Assembly: GCA_963699225.1 (NCBI GenBank)
Contig: OY969423.1
Span: 2,480,001-2,544,000 of the forward strand
DNA from: VRUE01 sp963699225
GTDB lineage: Bacteria; Actinomycetota; Thermoleophilia; Solirubrobacterales; 70-9
DNA length: 64,000 nt
Direction: 5' to 3'
Shown here: positions 1-10,037 of the stretch, one piece after another
Numbering within the stretch: the stretch's first letter is position 1
How the letters are laid out: each line of letters opens with the position of its first letter
Program-made: the position numbers and the translations under genes
The notes under the pieces: generated by a model
Databases searched by the model: none
The model's input: the letters and a program-made list of their open reading frames with translations, nothing else
Told to the model about the DNA's origin: nothing

Positions 1-621
1 ACGATGATGCCGCTCGCGGTGCAGCGTTTCGTGCTCGGCCGCATGCTGGGGCTGACCGCAGGGGACATGACCGCCTACGGGCTGCCCCAGCCCGACCACA
101 AGCTGCTCGAGGCGCATCCGACCGTCTCGGCCGAGCTGCTCTCCCGGTTGGGCCATGGCGACATCGAGGTCAAGCCCAACATCGATCGCTTTAGCGGCGG
201 TCGCACGGTTAGCTTCGTCGACGGCAGCGAGGAGGAGATCGACCTCGTCGTCTACTGCACCGGCTACAAGATCAGCTTCCCCTTCTTCGAGGAGGGTCTG
301 GTCTCGGCAAGGGAAAACCGGCTGCCGCTCTACCGCCGGGTCGTCTCCGTTGACCACCCCGGCCTCTATTTCATCGGCCTGATCCAGCCGTTGGGGGCAA
401 TCATGCCGCTCGCCGAGGCGCAGGCGGAGTGGGTAGCCGACTTGCTCGGGGGGAGGGGCACATTGCCTTCTCCGGCTGAAATGCGCGACGAGGTCTCAGT
501 GGCCGAAAAGAAGATGAAGAAGCGCTACGTCGCTTCTAAGCGTCACACGATCCAGGTTGATTTCCAGCCTTATCTGCGCGAGCTCCGGCGAGAGCGCCGA
601 AAGGCTGCTCAGCGCGCCTGA
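1..621 (+). CDS. Flavin-containing monooxygenase, C-terminal part (5' truncated by window)
   Basis: The reading frame is open from base 1, so the start lies outside the window and 206 residues are visible. The segment carries the C-terminal FMO hallmark: a strand ending in DLVVYCTGYK (about residues 80-90) followed by a FPFF motif, and later a GLYFIGLIQP segment. Both are typical of class B flavin monooxygenases of the FMO/cyclohexanone-monooxygenase superfamily. These enzymes use FAD and NADPH to oxygenate soft nucleophiles or ketones; the substrate cannot be read from this fragment. The N-terminal FAD-binding GxGxxG motif is outside the window. The last residues are basic and lysine-rich. 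Confidence 0.85.
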   Translation, partial: TMMPLAVQRFVLGRMLGLTAGDMTAYGLPQPDHKLLEAHPTVSAELLSRLGHGDIEVKPNIDRFSGGRTVSFVDGSEEEIDLVVYCTGYKISFPFFEEGLVSARENRLPLYRRVVSVDHPGLYFIGLIQPLGAIMPLAEAQAEWVADLLGGRGTLPSPAEMRDEVSVAEKKMKKRYVASKRHTIQVDFQPYLRELRRERRKAAQRA

Positions 622-871
622 GCGGAGGCGCACCCCGCCTCCGCTTCGCAACCGCAGTGCCGCCGCCGGGGAGATGGTGGGGGCCGCGTGGGCGCGTTGG
701 GAAGGGACGATCACGGCGCAAACCGCCGTCGGAGCCATCGTCTGCCGTCTCAGGCTCGGGTTCGCGGCTTGCCCACCAGACGAGCCAGAGCGAGCCGAGG
801 ACAGGGATCTTCAGCACGACGAGGAGAAAGAAGATTGGCCAGAACCCGCTCACGGAGCTCAGTGTAGAGAC
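536..871 (-). CDS. Small single-pass membrane protein (hypothetical)
   Basis: From a GTG at 871 this frame gives about 111 residues. It has one strongly hydrophobic segment near the N-terminus (WPIFFLLVVLKIPVLGSLWLVWWA, quoted in part: IFFLLVVLKIPVLGSLWLVW) followed by an acidic stretch and then a long Arg/Pro/Gly-rich tail. This architecture is plausible for a small actinobacterial membrane protein with a basic cytoplasmic tail. It overlaps the 3' end of the downstream HAD gene by about 13 bases. Its own 3' end runs antisense into the last 86 bases of the monooxygenase gene, so the true end or start may differ. The tail is low complexity and could be spurious. Function unknown. Confidence 0.45.
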   Translation of the reverse strand, partial: VSTLSSVSGFWPIFFLLVVLKIPVLGSLWLVWWASREPEPETADDGSDGGLRRDRPFPTRPRGPHHLPGGGTAVAKRRRGAPPLRRAEQPFGALAGARADKAGNQPGSCDA

Positions 872-1338
872 ACGGCCCACTGCCGCAAGGCCTCGACGTG
901 GGCCTCCTCGAGGCCGAGGTGGGTCTCGGTGAGGACGAGCAGGGTCGGCAGCTCGCGCCGCTCTGCCCACTCGTAACAGCTCTGATCGAAGTTGTCGTCG
1001 ATCCAGGCCAATGGCCTGCCCGCTGCGAAGTCGTTCAGCGGCCCCAGCTTCCAGTGCGCCGCGCCCTCCCGCACCGCACCGTCGAAGCTGACGTGCGGCA
1101 GCTCCGGCAGGCCCAGCAGCGAGGGCAAGTAGAAGTTCGCCTTGTCCTCCCAGCCGCTGGCCCAGACCAGCTCAAAGTGCTCCTCCAGCCGCCGCAACCT
1201 GTCACCGGTCGGCAGCGAGATCAAATGCGGCACCCCATCCACCAGCTCCAGCTTGGTGAACGACCGGTCGGGAGGATTCTCAGCTCCAAAGAGCGAGATC
1301 ACACCGTCGATGTCCACGGCGAGGAGTGGGCGGCTCAT
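859..1338 (-). CDS. HAD-like phosphatase domain protein
   Basis: This 159-residue protein begins MSRPLLAVDIDGV, which is HAD motif I (DxDGV) placed directly at the N-terminus. A later LAWIDDNFD segment (about residues 115-123) fits HAD motif IV with its acidic pair. The motif I aspartate would form the phospho-aspartyl intermediate. The compact size without an obvious cap resembles the HAD domain seen in actinobacterial hypothetical proteins and RNA-repair fusions, but substrate is unknown. The frame is open upstream to 1446; that part overlaps rpsG and is Ser/Arg-rich noise, so the ATG at 1338 was chosen. It lies 13 bases downstream of rpsG on the same strand and may be cotranscribed with it. 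Confidence 0.75.
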   Translation of the reverse strand: MSRPLLAVDIDGVISLFGAENPPDRSFTKLELVDGVPHLISLPTGDRLRRLEEHFELVWASGWEDKANFYLPSLLGLPELPHVSFDGAVREGAAHWKLGPLNDFAAGRPLAWIDDNFDQSCYEWAERRELPTLLVLTETHLGLEEAHVEALRQWAVSLH

Positions 1339-1351
1339 GGCCGAGGCGGGG

Positions 1352-1821
1352 CTACCAGCGGTAGTGCGCGAAGGCCTTGTTGGCCTGGGCCATGCGGTAG
1401 ATGTCGTCCTTGCGCTTCCACGCTGAACCCTGCTGCTGAGTCGCATCCAGGATCTCGCTAGCCAGCCGCTCGGCCATCGAGTACTCGCGGCGGTTGCGGG
1501 CGAAGTCGACGAGCCAGCGGATTGCCAGCGTGCGTGCCCGGCGCGCGGGCACCTCGACCGGCACCTGGTAGGTGGCGCCGCCGACCCGGCGCGAGCGAAC
1601 CTCGAGCACCGGGGTAAGTTGCTTGATCGCGGCCTCGAGCGTCTCGATCGCGTCCTCGCCGGAGCGCTCGCCGACCAGGGCGAGGGCGTCGTAGACGATC
1701 CGCTCGGCGAGCTGCTTCTTGCCGTCGCTCATCACCTTGTTGATCAGCTGCTGGACGAGCCGGTTGCGGAAGCGTGCGTCGGGCTCGACCGGTCGGATGG
1801 TTGCAGCGGAGCGGCGTGGCA

Positions 1822-1822
<1 letters not shown>
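1352..1822 (-). CDS. rpsG: 30S ribosomal protein S7
   Basis: The protein is 156 residues, the standard bacterial length, beginning MPRRSAATIRPVEPDARF. The family core is visible: VQQLINKVMSDGKKQLAERIVYDAL and the late VEVPARRARTLAIRWLV and ASEILDA segments. S7 nucleates assembly of the 3' domain of 16S rRNA and lines the mRNA exit/E-site region. Its ATG shares one base with the TAA of rpsL (TAATG), which indicates translational coupling. The usual downstream partner fusA is not next; it lies divergently on the other side of rpsL and a membrane-protein gene. Confidence 0.98.
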
Positions 1823-2217
<395 letters not shown>

Positions 2218-2995
2218 GGCCGCGCATAGTAGAGCAGACCGCCAATGAGTAGCCCCGCCGCTGCCGCGAGCTCCGCGTAGAAGCCACCCTGGAGCACCGC
2301 GGTGGCGCCCGAGAAGCGCGATGACTGGGCCCCGACGTCGGTCCCCGCGGGCAGGTCGACGATCAGGATCAGGGCGATGCAGAGCAGGCCCAGGCTGACG
2401 ACGACGCGAGCCAGGCCGCGGCGCTCGGTGCGCAGCATCATCGCGGCGACGAAAGCGGCGATCAGGGCGAGCGGGATCAGGACATAGGAGTGGGCGTCGC
2501 CGGCGAATTCGCCGGCGACGGTTGGCGCCGTCGCCGAGGTCAGTCCGGCGTAGGCCGGCTGACCGATCTCGACGCTGCTGTAAGTGACGAACTGGGAGAC
2601 GACGAGGCAGATCGCCGAGGCGAGGATCAGCAGGGCGATCCCTCGCGCCGGGGTGAGCAGGCCGCTGGCCCAGGTCGCGCCGCGGGTCGACAGCGCCGAC
2701 ACTCGCCGCAGCATCCGTTCGCCGCGGCCGAAGCCCCTCAACGCCAAGACCGCAACCGGACGTAGGCGCTTGCCGACTGCCCTCGCGACGCGAATGCTCC
2801 GGACGCGCAACTGCCGCAGGCCTTTCGCCAGCCTGGGCCGCGCCGACTCGATCCGGCGAGCGAGGGCTCGATCCACCTGCTGGGTGCGCTTTGCGCCCAG
2901 CGAGAGCACCGCGCCGATGCGCCGTCGCGCCGCTGCTATCATCGCGCGTCGCTCAGGCAGTCCTTTCGAAGTGCGGTTCGAAGTTCGTTTCGCCG

Positions 2996-3014
2996 GGCCC
3001 GCGAGGGCCTTTTT
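2996..3014 (+). terminator. Intrinsic-terminator-like hairpin upstream of fusA
   Basis: On the plus strand GGCCC (2996-3000), a GCGA tetraloop and GGGCC (3005-3009) are followed directly by five T residues (3010-3014). This is a textbook small rho-independent terminator shape. No plus-strand gene precedes it, and fusA starts 83 bases downstream. It may be an attenuator in the fusA leader or end a short RNA. It also lies within the upstream extension of the membrane-protein frame. Confidence 0.4.
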
Positions 3015-3096
3015 CATGCGCCGATCGCGGCTCTTGCCAGATCGTTTGCTTTTGTCCCGTCCCCGTTTCACGACCAAACCCTTACCTTAGGAACAC

Positions 3097-5208
<2,112 letters not shown>

Positions 5209-5358
5209 CCGGCAGTAGGCCACACGGTTGTTCTAGCTATATTTCCCAGGTTCGCCCGCAGGCAGTCGTCGCAGGACAGACTGTCGCCGGATGCGCACCG
5301 CAAACTTAATCAGTCAACGCAGACAGAACCCGACTTTCGAAAGGTAGAACGGAGAGAG
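5209..5358 (+). other. fusA-tuf intergenic leader
   Basis: This 150-base spacer is richer in A/T than its surroundings (for example TTGTTCTAGCTATATTT near 5,228-5,244) and ends in a GGAGAGAG Shine-Dalgarno sequence just before the tuf ATG. A separate tuf promoter is plausible, but I cannot define convincing -35/-10 elements. Confidence 0.4.
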
Positions 5359-6543
5359 ATGTCCAAGGAGAAGTTCGAGCGCGATAAGCCGCATGTGAAC
5401 GTCGGCACGATCGGTCACATCGACCACGGAAAGACGACGCTGACGGCCGCGATCACCACGACGCTCGCCACCAAAGGCGACGCCGAGGCGAAGAGCTTCG
5501 CCGAGATCGACAACGCTCCGGAGGAGAAGGAGCGCGGGATCACGATCGCGACCTCACACGTCGAGTACCAGACCGACAACCGTCACTACGCCCACGTCGA
5601 CTGCCCGGGCCACGCTGACTACGTCAAGAACATGATCACCGGCGCCGCCCAGATGGACGGGGCGATCCTGGTCGTCTCCGCCGCCGACGGCGTGATGCCG
5701 CAGACTCGCGAGCACATCCTGCTCGCCCGTCAGGTCAACGTCCCGCACGTGGTCGTCTTCCTCAACAAGATCGACCAGGTCGACGACGAGGAACTGATCG
5801 AGCTGGTCGAGGAGGAGGTCAAGGAACTCCTCAATGAGTACGACTTCCCCGGTGATGACACGCCGATCGTCAAGGGCTCGGCGCTGAAGGCGCTCGAGGG
5901 TGACGAGGAGGCCCAGAAGGCGATCTTCGAGTTGGCCGAGGCCCTCGACTCCTACATCCCCGAGCCCGTCCGCGAGCTCGACAAGCCCTTCCTGATGCCG
6001 ATCGAGGACATCTTCTCGATCACCGGCCGCGGCACCGTTGCCACCGGCCGCGTCGAGCAGGGCATCGTCAACACCGGCGACGAGGTTGAGATCGTCGGCA
6101 TCAAGGACACCACGACGACGGTCGTCACCGGCGTCGAGATGTTCCGCAAGCTGCTCGACGAGGGTCAGGCCGGCGACAACATCGGCGCCCTGCTCCGCGG
6201 CACCAAGCGCGAGGAGATCGAGCGTGGCCAGGTGCTTTGCAAGCCGGGCTCGATCACACCGCACACCAAGTTCAAGGCCGAGGTCTACTGCCTGAAGAAG
6301 GAGGAGGGTGGTCGCCACACTCCGTTCTTCTCCGGCTACCGGCCCCAGTTCTACTTCCGCACGACCGACGTGACCGGGATCGCCAACCTCCCCGAGGGGA
6401 CCGAGATGGTGATGCCGGGTGACAACGTCGAGATGACGATCGAGCTGATCCAGCCGATCGCGATGGACCAGGGCCTGCGTTTCGCCATCCGCGAGGGTGG
6501 CCGGACCGTCGGCTCGGGGGTCGTCGCCGAGGTCATCGAGTAG
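5359..6543 (+). CDS. tuf: Translation elongation factor Tu
   Basis: A 394-residue EF-Tu, the usual bacterial length. The GTPase motifs are GHIDHGKTTL (19-28), DCPGHADYV (81-89) and NKID (136-139). Isoleucine replaces the more common valine in the first and third motifs, a conservative change. The C-terminal barrel motifs GRGTVATGRVE and the kirromycin-pocket region (FSGYRPQFYFRTTDVTG, near residue 325) are intact. It delivers aminoacyl-tRNA to the ribosome as a GTP complex. The gene follows fusA and is followed by a cluster of hairpins before rpsJ. Confidence 0.99.
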   Translation: MSKEKFERDKPHVNVGTIGHIDHGKTTLTAAITTTLATKGDAEAKSFAEIDNAPEEKERGITIATSHVEYQTDNRHYAHVDCPGHADYVKNMITGAAQMDGAILVVSAADGVMPQTREHILLARQVNVPHVVVFLNKIDQVDDEELIELVEEEVKELLNEYDFPGDDTPIVKGSALKALEGDEEAQKAIFELAEALDSYIPEPVRELDKPFLMPIEDIFSITGRGTVATGRVEQGIVNTGDEVEIVGIKDTTTTVVTGVEMFRKLLDEGQAGDNIGALLRGTKREEIERGQVLCKPGSITPHTKFKAEVYCLKKEEGGRHTPFFSGYRPQFYFRTTDVTGIANLPEGTEMVMPGDNVEMTIELIQPIAMDQGLRFAIREGGRTVGSGVVAEVIE

Positions 6544-6553
6544 CGATTCACAA

Positions 6554-6596
6554 AGGGCGGGCACTGGCCCGCCCTCGCCGCCCGCTGGGCGGCGAG
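6554..6596 (+). terminator. Two overlapping GC-rich hairpins after tuf
   Basis: The first stem is AGGGCGGGC (6554-6562) paired with GCCCGCCCT (6567-6575) across an ACTG loop. The second is CTCGCCGCCC (6574-6583) paired perfectly with GGGCGGCGAG (6587-6596) across a GCT loop. They share bases 6574-6575, so both cannot be complete at once. There is no T-run. They could act as a strong pause, a processing site or a partial terminator between tuf and the S10 operon. Confidence 0.55.
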
Positions 6597-6618
6597 ACAA
6601 CTGCAAAGACATACGACC

Positions 6619-6650
6619 GGGGCGGCGCCCCACCAAATGGGGCCTCGCCC
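6619..6650 (+). promoter_or_regulatory. Candidate S10-operon leader with alternating hairpins
   Basis: Four complementary blocks follow one another: GGGGC (6619-6623), GCCCC (6627-6631), GGGGC (6639-6643) and GCCC (6647-6650, followed by TTTAT). Block 2 can pair with block 1 or block 3, and block 3 with block 2 or 4. Such a chain can form mutually exclusive structures just ahead of rpsJ. Ribosomal-protein autoregulation through an S10 leader is known in other bacteria; that it happens here is inference. Confidence 0.35.
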
Positions 6651-6697
6651 TTTATGCGCGGTAAGACGCGCGGAAAAGACGAAAGAAAAGCTCGAAC

Positions 6698-7018
6698 GTG
6701 GCAGCGATAGCAGCACAAAAAATTCGAATCCGGCTCAAGGCGTATGACCATGACGCCATCGACCGGGCTGCCCGCGAGATCGTCGAGACCGCGGAGCGCA
6801 CTGGCGCCAGCGTCTCTGGCCCCGTGCCGCTGCCCACTGAGAAGAACGTCTACTGCGTGATCCGCTCGCCCTTCAAGGACAAGGACTCGCGTGAGCACTT
6901 CGAGATGCGCACGCACAAGCGCCTGATCGACATCCTCCAGCCCTCGCCTAAAACCGTCGACTCGCTGCAGCGCCTCGACTCGCTGCCCGCCGGCGTCGAC
7001 ATCGAGATCCGTCTCTAG
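6698..7018 (+). CDS. rpsJ: 30S ribosomal protein S10
   Basis: A 106-residue S10 with a GTG start. Family signatures include QKIRIRLKAYDHDAID near the N-terminus, SGPVPLPTEKNVYCVIRSPF, SREHFEMRTHKRLIDI and the loop that also serves NusB binding in transcription antitermination. It is a late-assembling protein of the 30S head. It opens the S10 operon; rplC starts four bases after its stop. Confidence 0.97.
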   Translation: MAAIAAQKIRIRLKAYDHDAIDRAAREIVETAERTGASVSGPVPLPTEKNVYCVIRSPFKDKDSREHFEMRTHKRLIDILQPSPKTVDSLQRLDSLPAGVDIEIRL

Positions 7019-7022
7019 GACC

Positions 7023-7652
7023 ATGGCCGCGATTCTCGGAAAGAAGCTTGGGATGACGCAGGTCTTCGCCGAGGACGGCGAGGTCATCCCGGTGACGGTG
7101 ATCGAGGCCGGTCCCTGCAAGGTGACCGCGGTTCGCGAGCCCGAGCGTGACGGCTATGCCGCCGTCCAACTCGCCTTTGGCGAGACCAAGCAGGGCAAGC
7201 TGAGCAAGGCCGAGGAAGGCCACCTGAAGAAGGCCGGTGCGGCACCGATGCGCCACCTGGTCGAGTTCCGCGACGAGGACCTCGGCGCCGAGGAGGGCCC
7301 CAAGATCGGGGACGACGTCACGGTCGAGTGCTTCGAGGCGGGCCAGAAGGTCAAGGTCGCCGGGATCTCGATCGGCAAGGGCTTCCAGGGCGGGATCAAG
7401 CGCCACAACTTCAGCCGTGGGCCGGTTACTCACGGCTCGCACAATGTGCGCGCGCCGGGGTCGATCGGCGCCAGCACCTTCCCCGCCCGTGTCTTCAAGG
7501 GCATGCGGATGCCGGGGCAGATGGGCAACAAGCGGATCACCCAGAAGGGCCTCGAAGTCGCCCAGGTCGACGCCGAGAAGAACCTGCTGCTGATCAAAGG
7601 CTCGGTGCCGGGCTCGCGCAACGCGATGGTCGAGGTGAGGACCGATGGCTAA
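7023..7652 (+). CDS. rplC: 50S ribosomal protein L3
   Basis: At 209 residues this is a normal bacterial L3. It starts MAAILGKKLGMTQVF and contains the long loop that approaches the peptidyl transferase centre (HNFSRGPVTHGSHNVRAPGSIGAS) and the MPGQMGNKRITQKGLEV motif. L3 is one of the first proteins to bind 23S rRNA. Its 3' end overlaps the start of rplD by eight bases, consistent with coupled translation. Confidence 0.98.
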   Translation: MAAILGKKLGMTQVFAEDGEVIPVTVIEAGPCKVTAVREPERDGYAAVQLAFGETKQGKLSKAEEGHLKKAGAAPMRHLVEFRDEDLGAEEGPKIGDDVTVECFEAGQKVKVAGISIGKGFQGGIKRHNFSRGPVTHGSHNVRAPGSIGASTFPARVFKGMRMPGQMGNKRITQKGLEVAQVDAEKNLLLIKGSVPGSRNAMVEVRTDG

Positions 7653-8256
7653 AGCCACCGTGCTCGGCAAGACGACCAAGGCGGACTTGCCCAAAGAGCT
7701 CTTCGCCGAGCCCTTTCACCACTCGCTGGTCGACGAGGCGGCGCGCGCCGATCTCGCCTCGCGCCGTCAGGGCTCCGCTTCGACCCGCACCCGCGGTGAG
7801 ATCGCGATGACCGGCGCCAAGGCCTGGCGCCAGAAGGGCACCGGCCGCGCCCGCGTTGGCGCGCTCAGCTCGCCGACCCGCTACGGCGGCGGTGTCGCCT
7901 TCGGCCCCAAGCCGCGTCACTACACGGTCAAGGTCAACCGCAAGGCGCGTCGCAAGGCGCTGCGCGCGGCGCTCTCGGTTCACGCCGAGCGCGATAGCGT
8001 CGCCCTGCTCGACGCCACCAGCTTTGACCCCCCTTCGACCAAGACCGCCGCCGAGGCGCTCGCCAAATGGGGCGCCAAGCGCTCGACCCTGATCGTGCTC
8101 GCCCCCGAGGAGGGCGGCGCGGCCAAGAGCTTCCGCAACATCCCCCGGGTCGAGGTGGCCGAGGTCAGCGCGGTCGGAGTCGCCGACGTAATCGGCGCGG
8201 CTTCGCTGGTCGTCTCCGAGAAAGCGCTCGAGAAGCTGCAGGAGAGGCTGGTCTGA
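7645..8256 (+). CDS. rplD: 50S ribosomal protein L4
   Basis: The 203-residue product shows the L4 extended-loop signature RGEIAMTGAKAWRQKGTGRARVG (quoted in part: KAWRQKGTGRARVGALSSP) near residues 52-75, which inserts into the exit tunnel. L4 represses the S10 operon in Escherichia coli by binding its leader; a structured leader is present upstream of rpsJ here, but that role is unproven. Start and stop overlap neighbouring genes (rplC by eight bases, rplW by one base, TGATG). Confidence 0.97.
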   Translation: MAKATVLGKTTKADLPKELFAEPFHHSLVDEAARADLASRRQGSASTRTRGEIAMTGAKAWRQKGTGRARVGALSSPTRYGGGVAFGPKPRHYTVKVNRKARRKALRAALSVHAERDSVALLDATSFDPPSTKTAAEALAKWGAKRSTLIVLAPEEGGAAKSFRNIPRVEVAEVSAVGVADVIGAASLVVSEKALEKLQERLV

Positions 8257-8549
8257 TGGACGCGCGCACGACGATCATCCGCCCGGTCGTATCGGAGAAG
8301 AGCTACGCCCTGATCGGTGAGGGCAAGTACACCTTCCGCGTCGACGATCGGGCCCACAAGACCCAGATCGCCCACGCGGTTGAGGAGATCTTCGAGGTCA
8401 AGGTTGCCGCTGTGCGCACCTCCAAGGTGCGGGCCAAGCCGAAGCGTCGCGGCCTGCACCAGGGCAAGACGCGCGGCTGGAAGAAGGCCATCGTCCAGCT
8501 TGCTCCCGGCGAACGGATCGAGCTGTTCGAGGGCGCAGAGACTGCATAG
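8256..8549 (+). CDS. rplW: 50S ribosomal protein L23
   Basis: The 97-residue protein begins MDARTTIIRPVVSEKSY, the L23 signature, and continues with KYTFRVDDRAHKTQIAHAVEEIFEVKV and a basic loop KPKRRGLHQGKTRGWKKA. L23 lies at the tunnel exit and docks trigger factor and SRP. The start ATG overlaps the rplD stop (TGATG), so the frame open further upstream was not used. rplB follows after nine bases. Confidence 0.97.
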   Translation: MDARTTIIRPVVSEKSYALIGEGKYTFRVDDRAHKTQIAHAVEEIFEVKVAAVRTSKVRAKPKRRGLHQGKTRGWKKAIVQLAPGERIELFEGAETA

Positions 8550-8558
8550 GAATAGGTA

Positions 8559-9404
8559 ATGCCGAACCGAAAAACAAAACCGACGAGCCCCGGGCGCCGC
8601 TTCGCGACCTACCCGCTGCGCGAGCAGCTGACCGAGTCGAGCCCGGAGCGCAAGCTGACCGAGGGTCTGCGCAAGTCCGGTGGCCGCAACGCCAACGGCC
8701 GCGTCACCGCCCGTCACCGCGGTGGCGGAGCCAAGCGCCGCTACCGCCAGATCGACTTCAAGCGGCTCAAGGACGGCGTGCCCGCCAAAGTGGCGAGCAT
8801 TGAGTACGACCCCAATCGCAGCTGCTACATCGCCCTTCTGCACTACGCCGATGGCGCCAAGAGCTACATCCTCGCCCCTGCCGCGATCTCGGTCGGCGAC
8901 GAGGTCCAGTCCGGTCCCGGCGCCGACATCCGACCCGGCAATGCGCTCGCGCTGGCCGAGATGCCGACCGGCACGCTCGTCCACAACGTCGAGCTCACGG
9001 CCGGTCAGGGTGGCAAGTTGGGTCGCTCCGCCGGCACCTCGATTCAGCTGGCGGCGAAGGAGGGCGACATGGTCACGCTGCGCCTGCCCTCCTCGGAGAT
9101 GCGCCTGGTCCGCGCCGAGTGCCGGGCCACCATCGGCGTGCTCTCCAACGCCGAGCACCAGAACGTCAAGATCGGCAAGGCGGGACGCAACCGCCACAAG
9201 GGCAAGCGCCCGCAGACCCGCGGTGTGGCGATGAACCCGGTCGACCACCCGCACGGCGGCGGCGAGGCCCACCACACACCCGGTGGTCACCCCGTTACGC
9301 CCTGGGGCAAGCCGACGCTCGGCTACCGCACCCGTAAGAAGGGCAAGCAGTCCGATCGCTACATCGTGCGCGGCCGTCGTCGCGGAAAGAAGAAGGGTCG
9401 CTAA
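8559..9404 (+). CDS. rplB: 50S ribosomal protein L2
   Basis: A 281-residue L2 with the conserved C-terminal motif GVAMNPVDHPHGGGEA, whose histidine is near the peptidyl transferase centre, and the RNA-binding stretch TARHRGGGAKRRYRQIDFKR. L2 is required for subunit association and peptidyl transfer. The length and ends are typical, with the basic tail GRRRGKKKGR. The TAA stop overlaps the rpsS start by one base. Confidence 0.98.
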   Translation: MPNRKTKPTSPGRRFATYPLREQLTESSPERKLTEGLRKSGGRNANGRVTARHRGGGAKRRYRQIDFKRLKDGVPAKVASIEYDPNRSCYIALLHYADGAKSYILAPAAISVGDEVQSGPGADIRPGNALALAEMPTGTLVHNVELTAGQGGKLGRSAGTSIQLAAKEGDMVTLRLPSSEMRLVRAECRATIGVLSNAEHQNVKIGKAGRNRHKGKRPQTRGVAMNPVDHPHGGGEAHHTPGGHPVTPWGKPTLGYRTRKKGKQSDRYIVRGRRRGKKKGR

Positions 9405-9676
9405 TGGGACGCTCAACCAAAAAGGGCCCGTGGGTGGAAGAGGCGCTGATGAAGCGCGTCAACGCCATGAACGAGTCCGGCACCAAGCAGATGCTTAAGA
9501 CCTGGTCGCGCAGCTCGACCGTCTTTCCCGACATGGTCGGTCACACGATCGCCGTCCACGACGGGCGCAAGCACGTTCCCGTCTTCATCTCCGAGTCGAT
9601 GGTCGGCCACAAGCTGGGCGAGTTCGCGCCCACCCGCACCTTCCGCTCCCACTCCGGCACGGGCAAGGGTGACTAG
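9404..9676 (+). CDS. rpsS: 30S ribosomal protein S19
   Basis: A standard 90-residue S19 starting MGRSTKKGPWVEEAL and carrying the signature RSSTVFPDMVGHTIAVHDGRKHVPVFI and MVGHKLGEFAPTRTF. It forms a complex with S13 in the 30S head near the A site. It overlaps rplB by one base at its start, and the likely GTG start of rplV by eight bases at its end. Confidence 0.98.
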   Translation: MGRSTKKGPWVEEALMKRVNAMNESGTKQMLKTWSRSSTVFPDMVGHTIAVHDGRKHVPVFISESMVGHKLGEFAPTRTFRSHSGTGKGD

Positions 9677-10037
9677 CGTGGCCGCAGCCCCCGTCGTCGT
9701 TCGTGCCAGCTCCCGCTACGTGCGCATTGCGCCGCGCAAGGCGCGCCTGATCGCCGATCAGGTACGCGGGATGCACATCGAGAAGGCCCGTGCCCTGCTC
9801 GAGTTCTCGCCGCGCGGCGCGGCCGAAGACATCCGCAAGCTGATCGAGTCGGCCGCGGCCAACGCCGAGAACAACCACGACCTGGTCGCCGACGAGATGC
9901 TGATCTCAGAGATCACCGTCGACGAAGGCCCGACGCTGCGCCGTTACCGGCCGCGCGCACTGGGCCGCGCCTCACGGATCAACAAGCGAACCTGCCACAT
10001 TGCGGTGGCGCTCAGCCCCGACGAAGAGGAAGACTGA
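9669..10037 (+). CDS. rplV: 50S ribosomal protein L22
   Basis: Up to 122 residues with the L22 core YVRIAPRKARLIADQVRGM, AARGAAEDIRKLIESAAANAENNH-like helix (sequence here FSPRGAAEDIRKLIESAAAN) and the exit-tunnel beta-hairpin VDEGPTLRRYRPRALGRAS. Two GTG starts are possible: 9669, which overlaps rpsS by eight bases, or 9678 just after the rpsS stop. I used the first. The product lines the polypeptide tunnel, where macrolide-resistance changes map in other species. Confidence 0.96.
   Translation: MTSVAAAPVVVRASSRYVRIAPRKARLIADQVRGMHIEKARALLEFSPRGAAEDIRKLIESAAANAENNHDLVADEMLISEITVDEGPTLRRYRPRALGRASRINKRTCHIAVALSPDEEED

Noticed and set aside
5554..6636. A 360-codon minus-strand open frame opposite tuf
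   Set aside because: Antisense of a confident EF-Tu gene; composition typical of a shadow frame.
7980..9416. A 478-codon minus-strand frame opposite rplD-rplW-rplB
   Set aside because: It crosses three well-defined ribosomal-protein genes and has no protein-like features.
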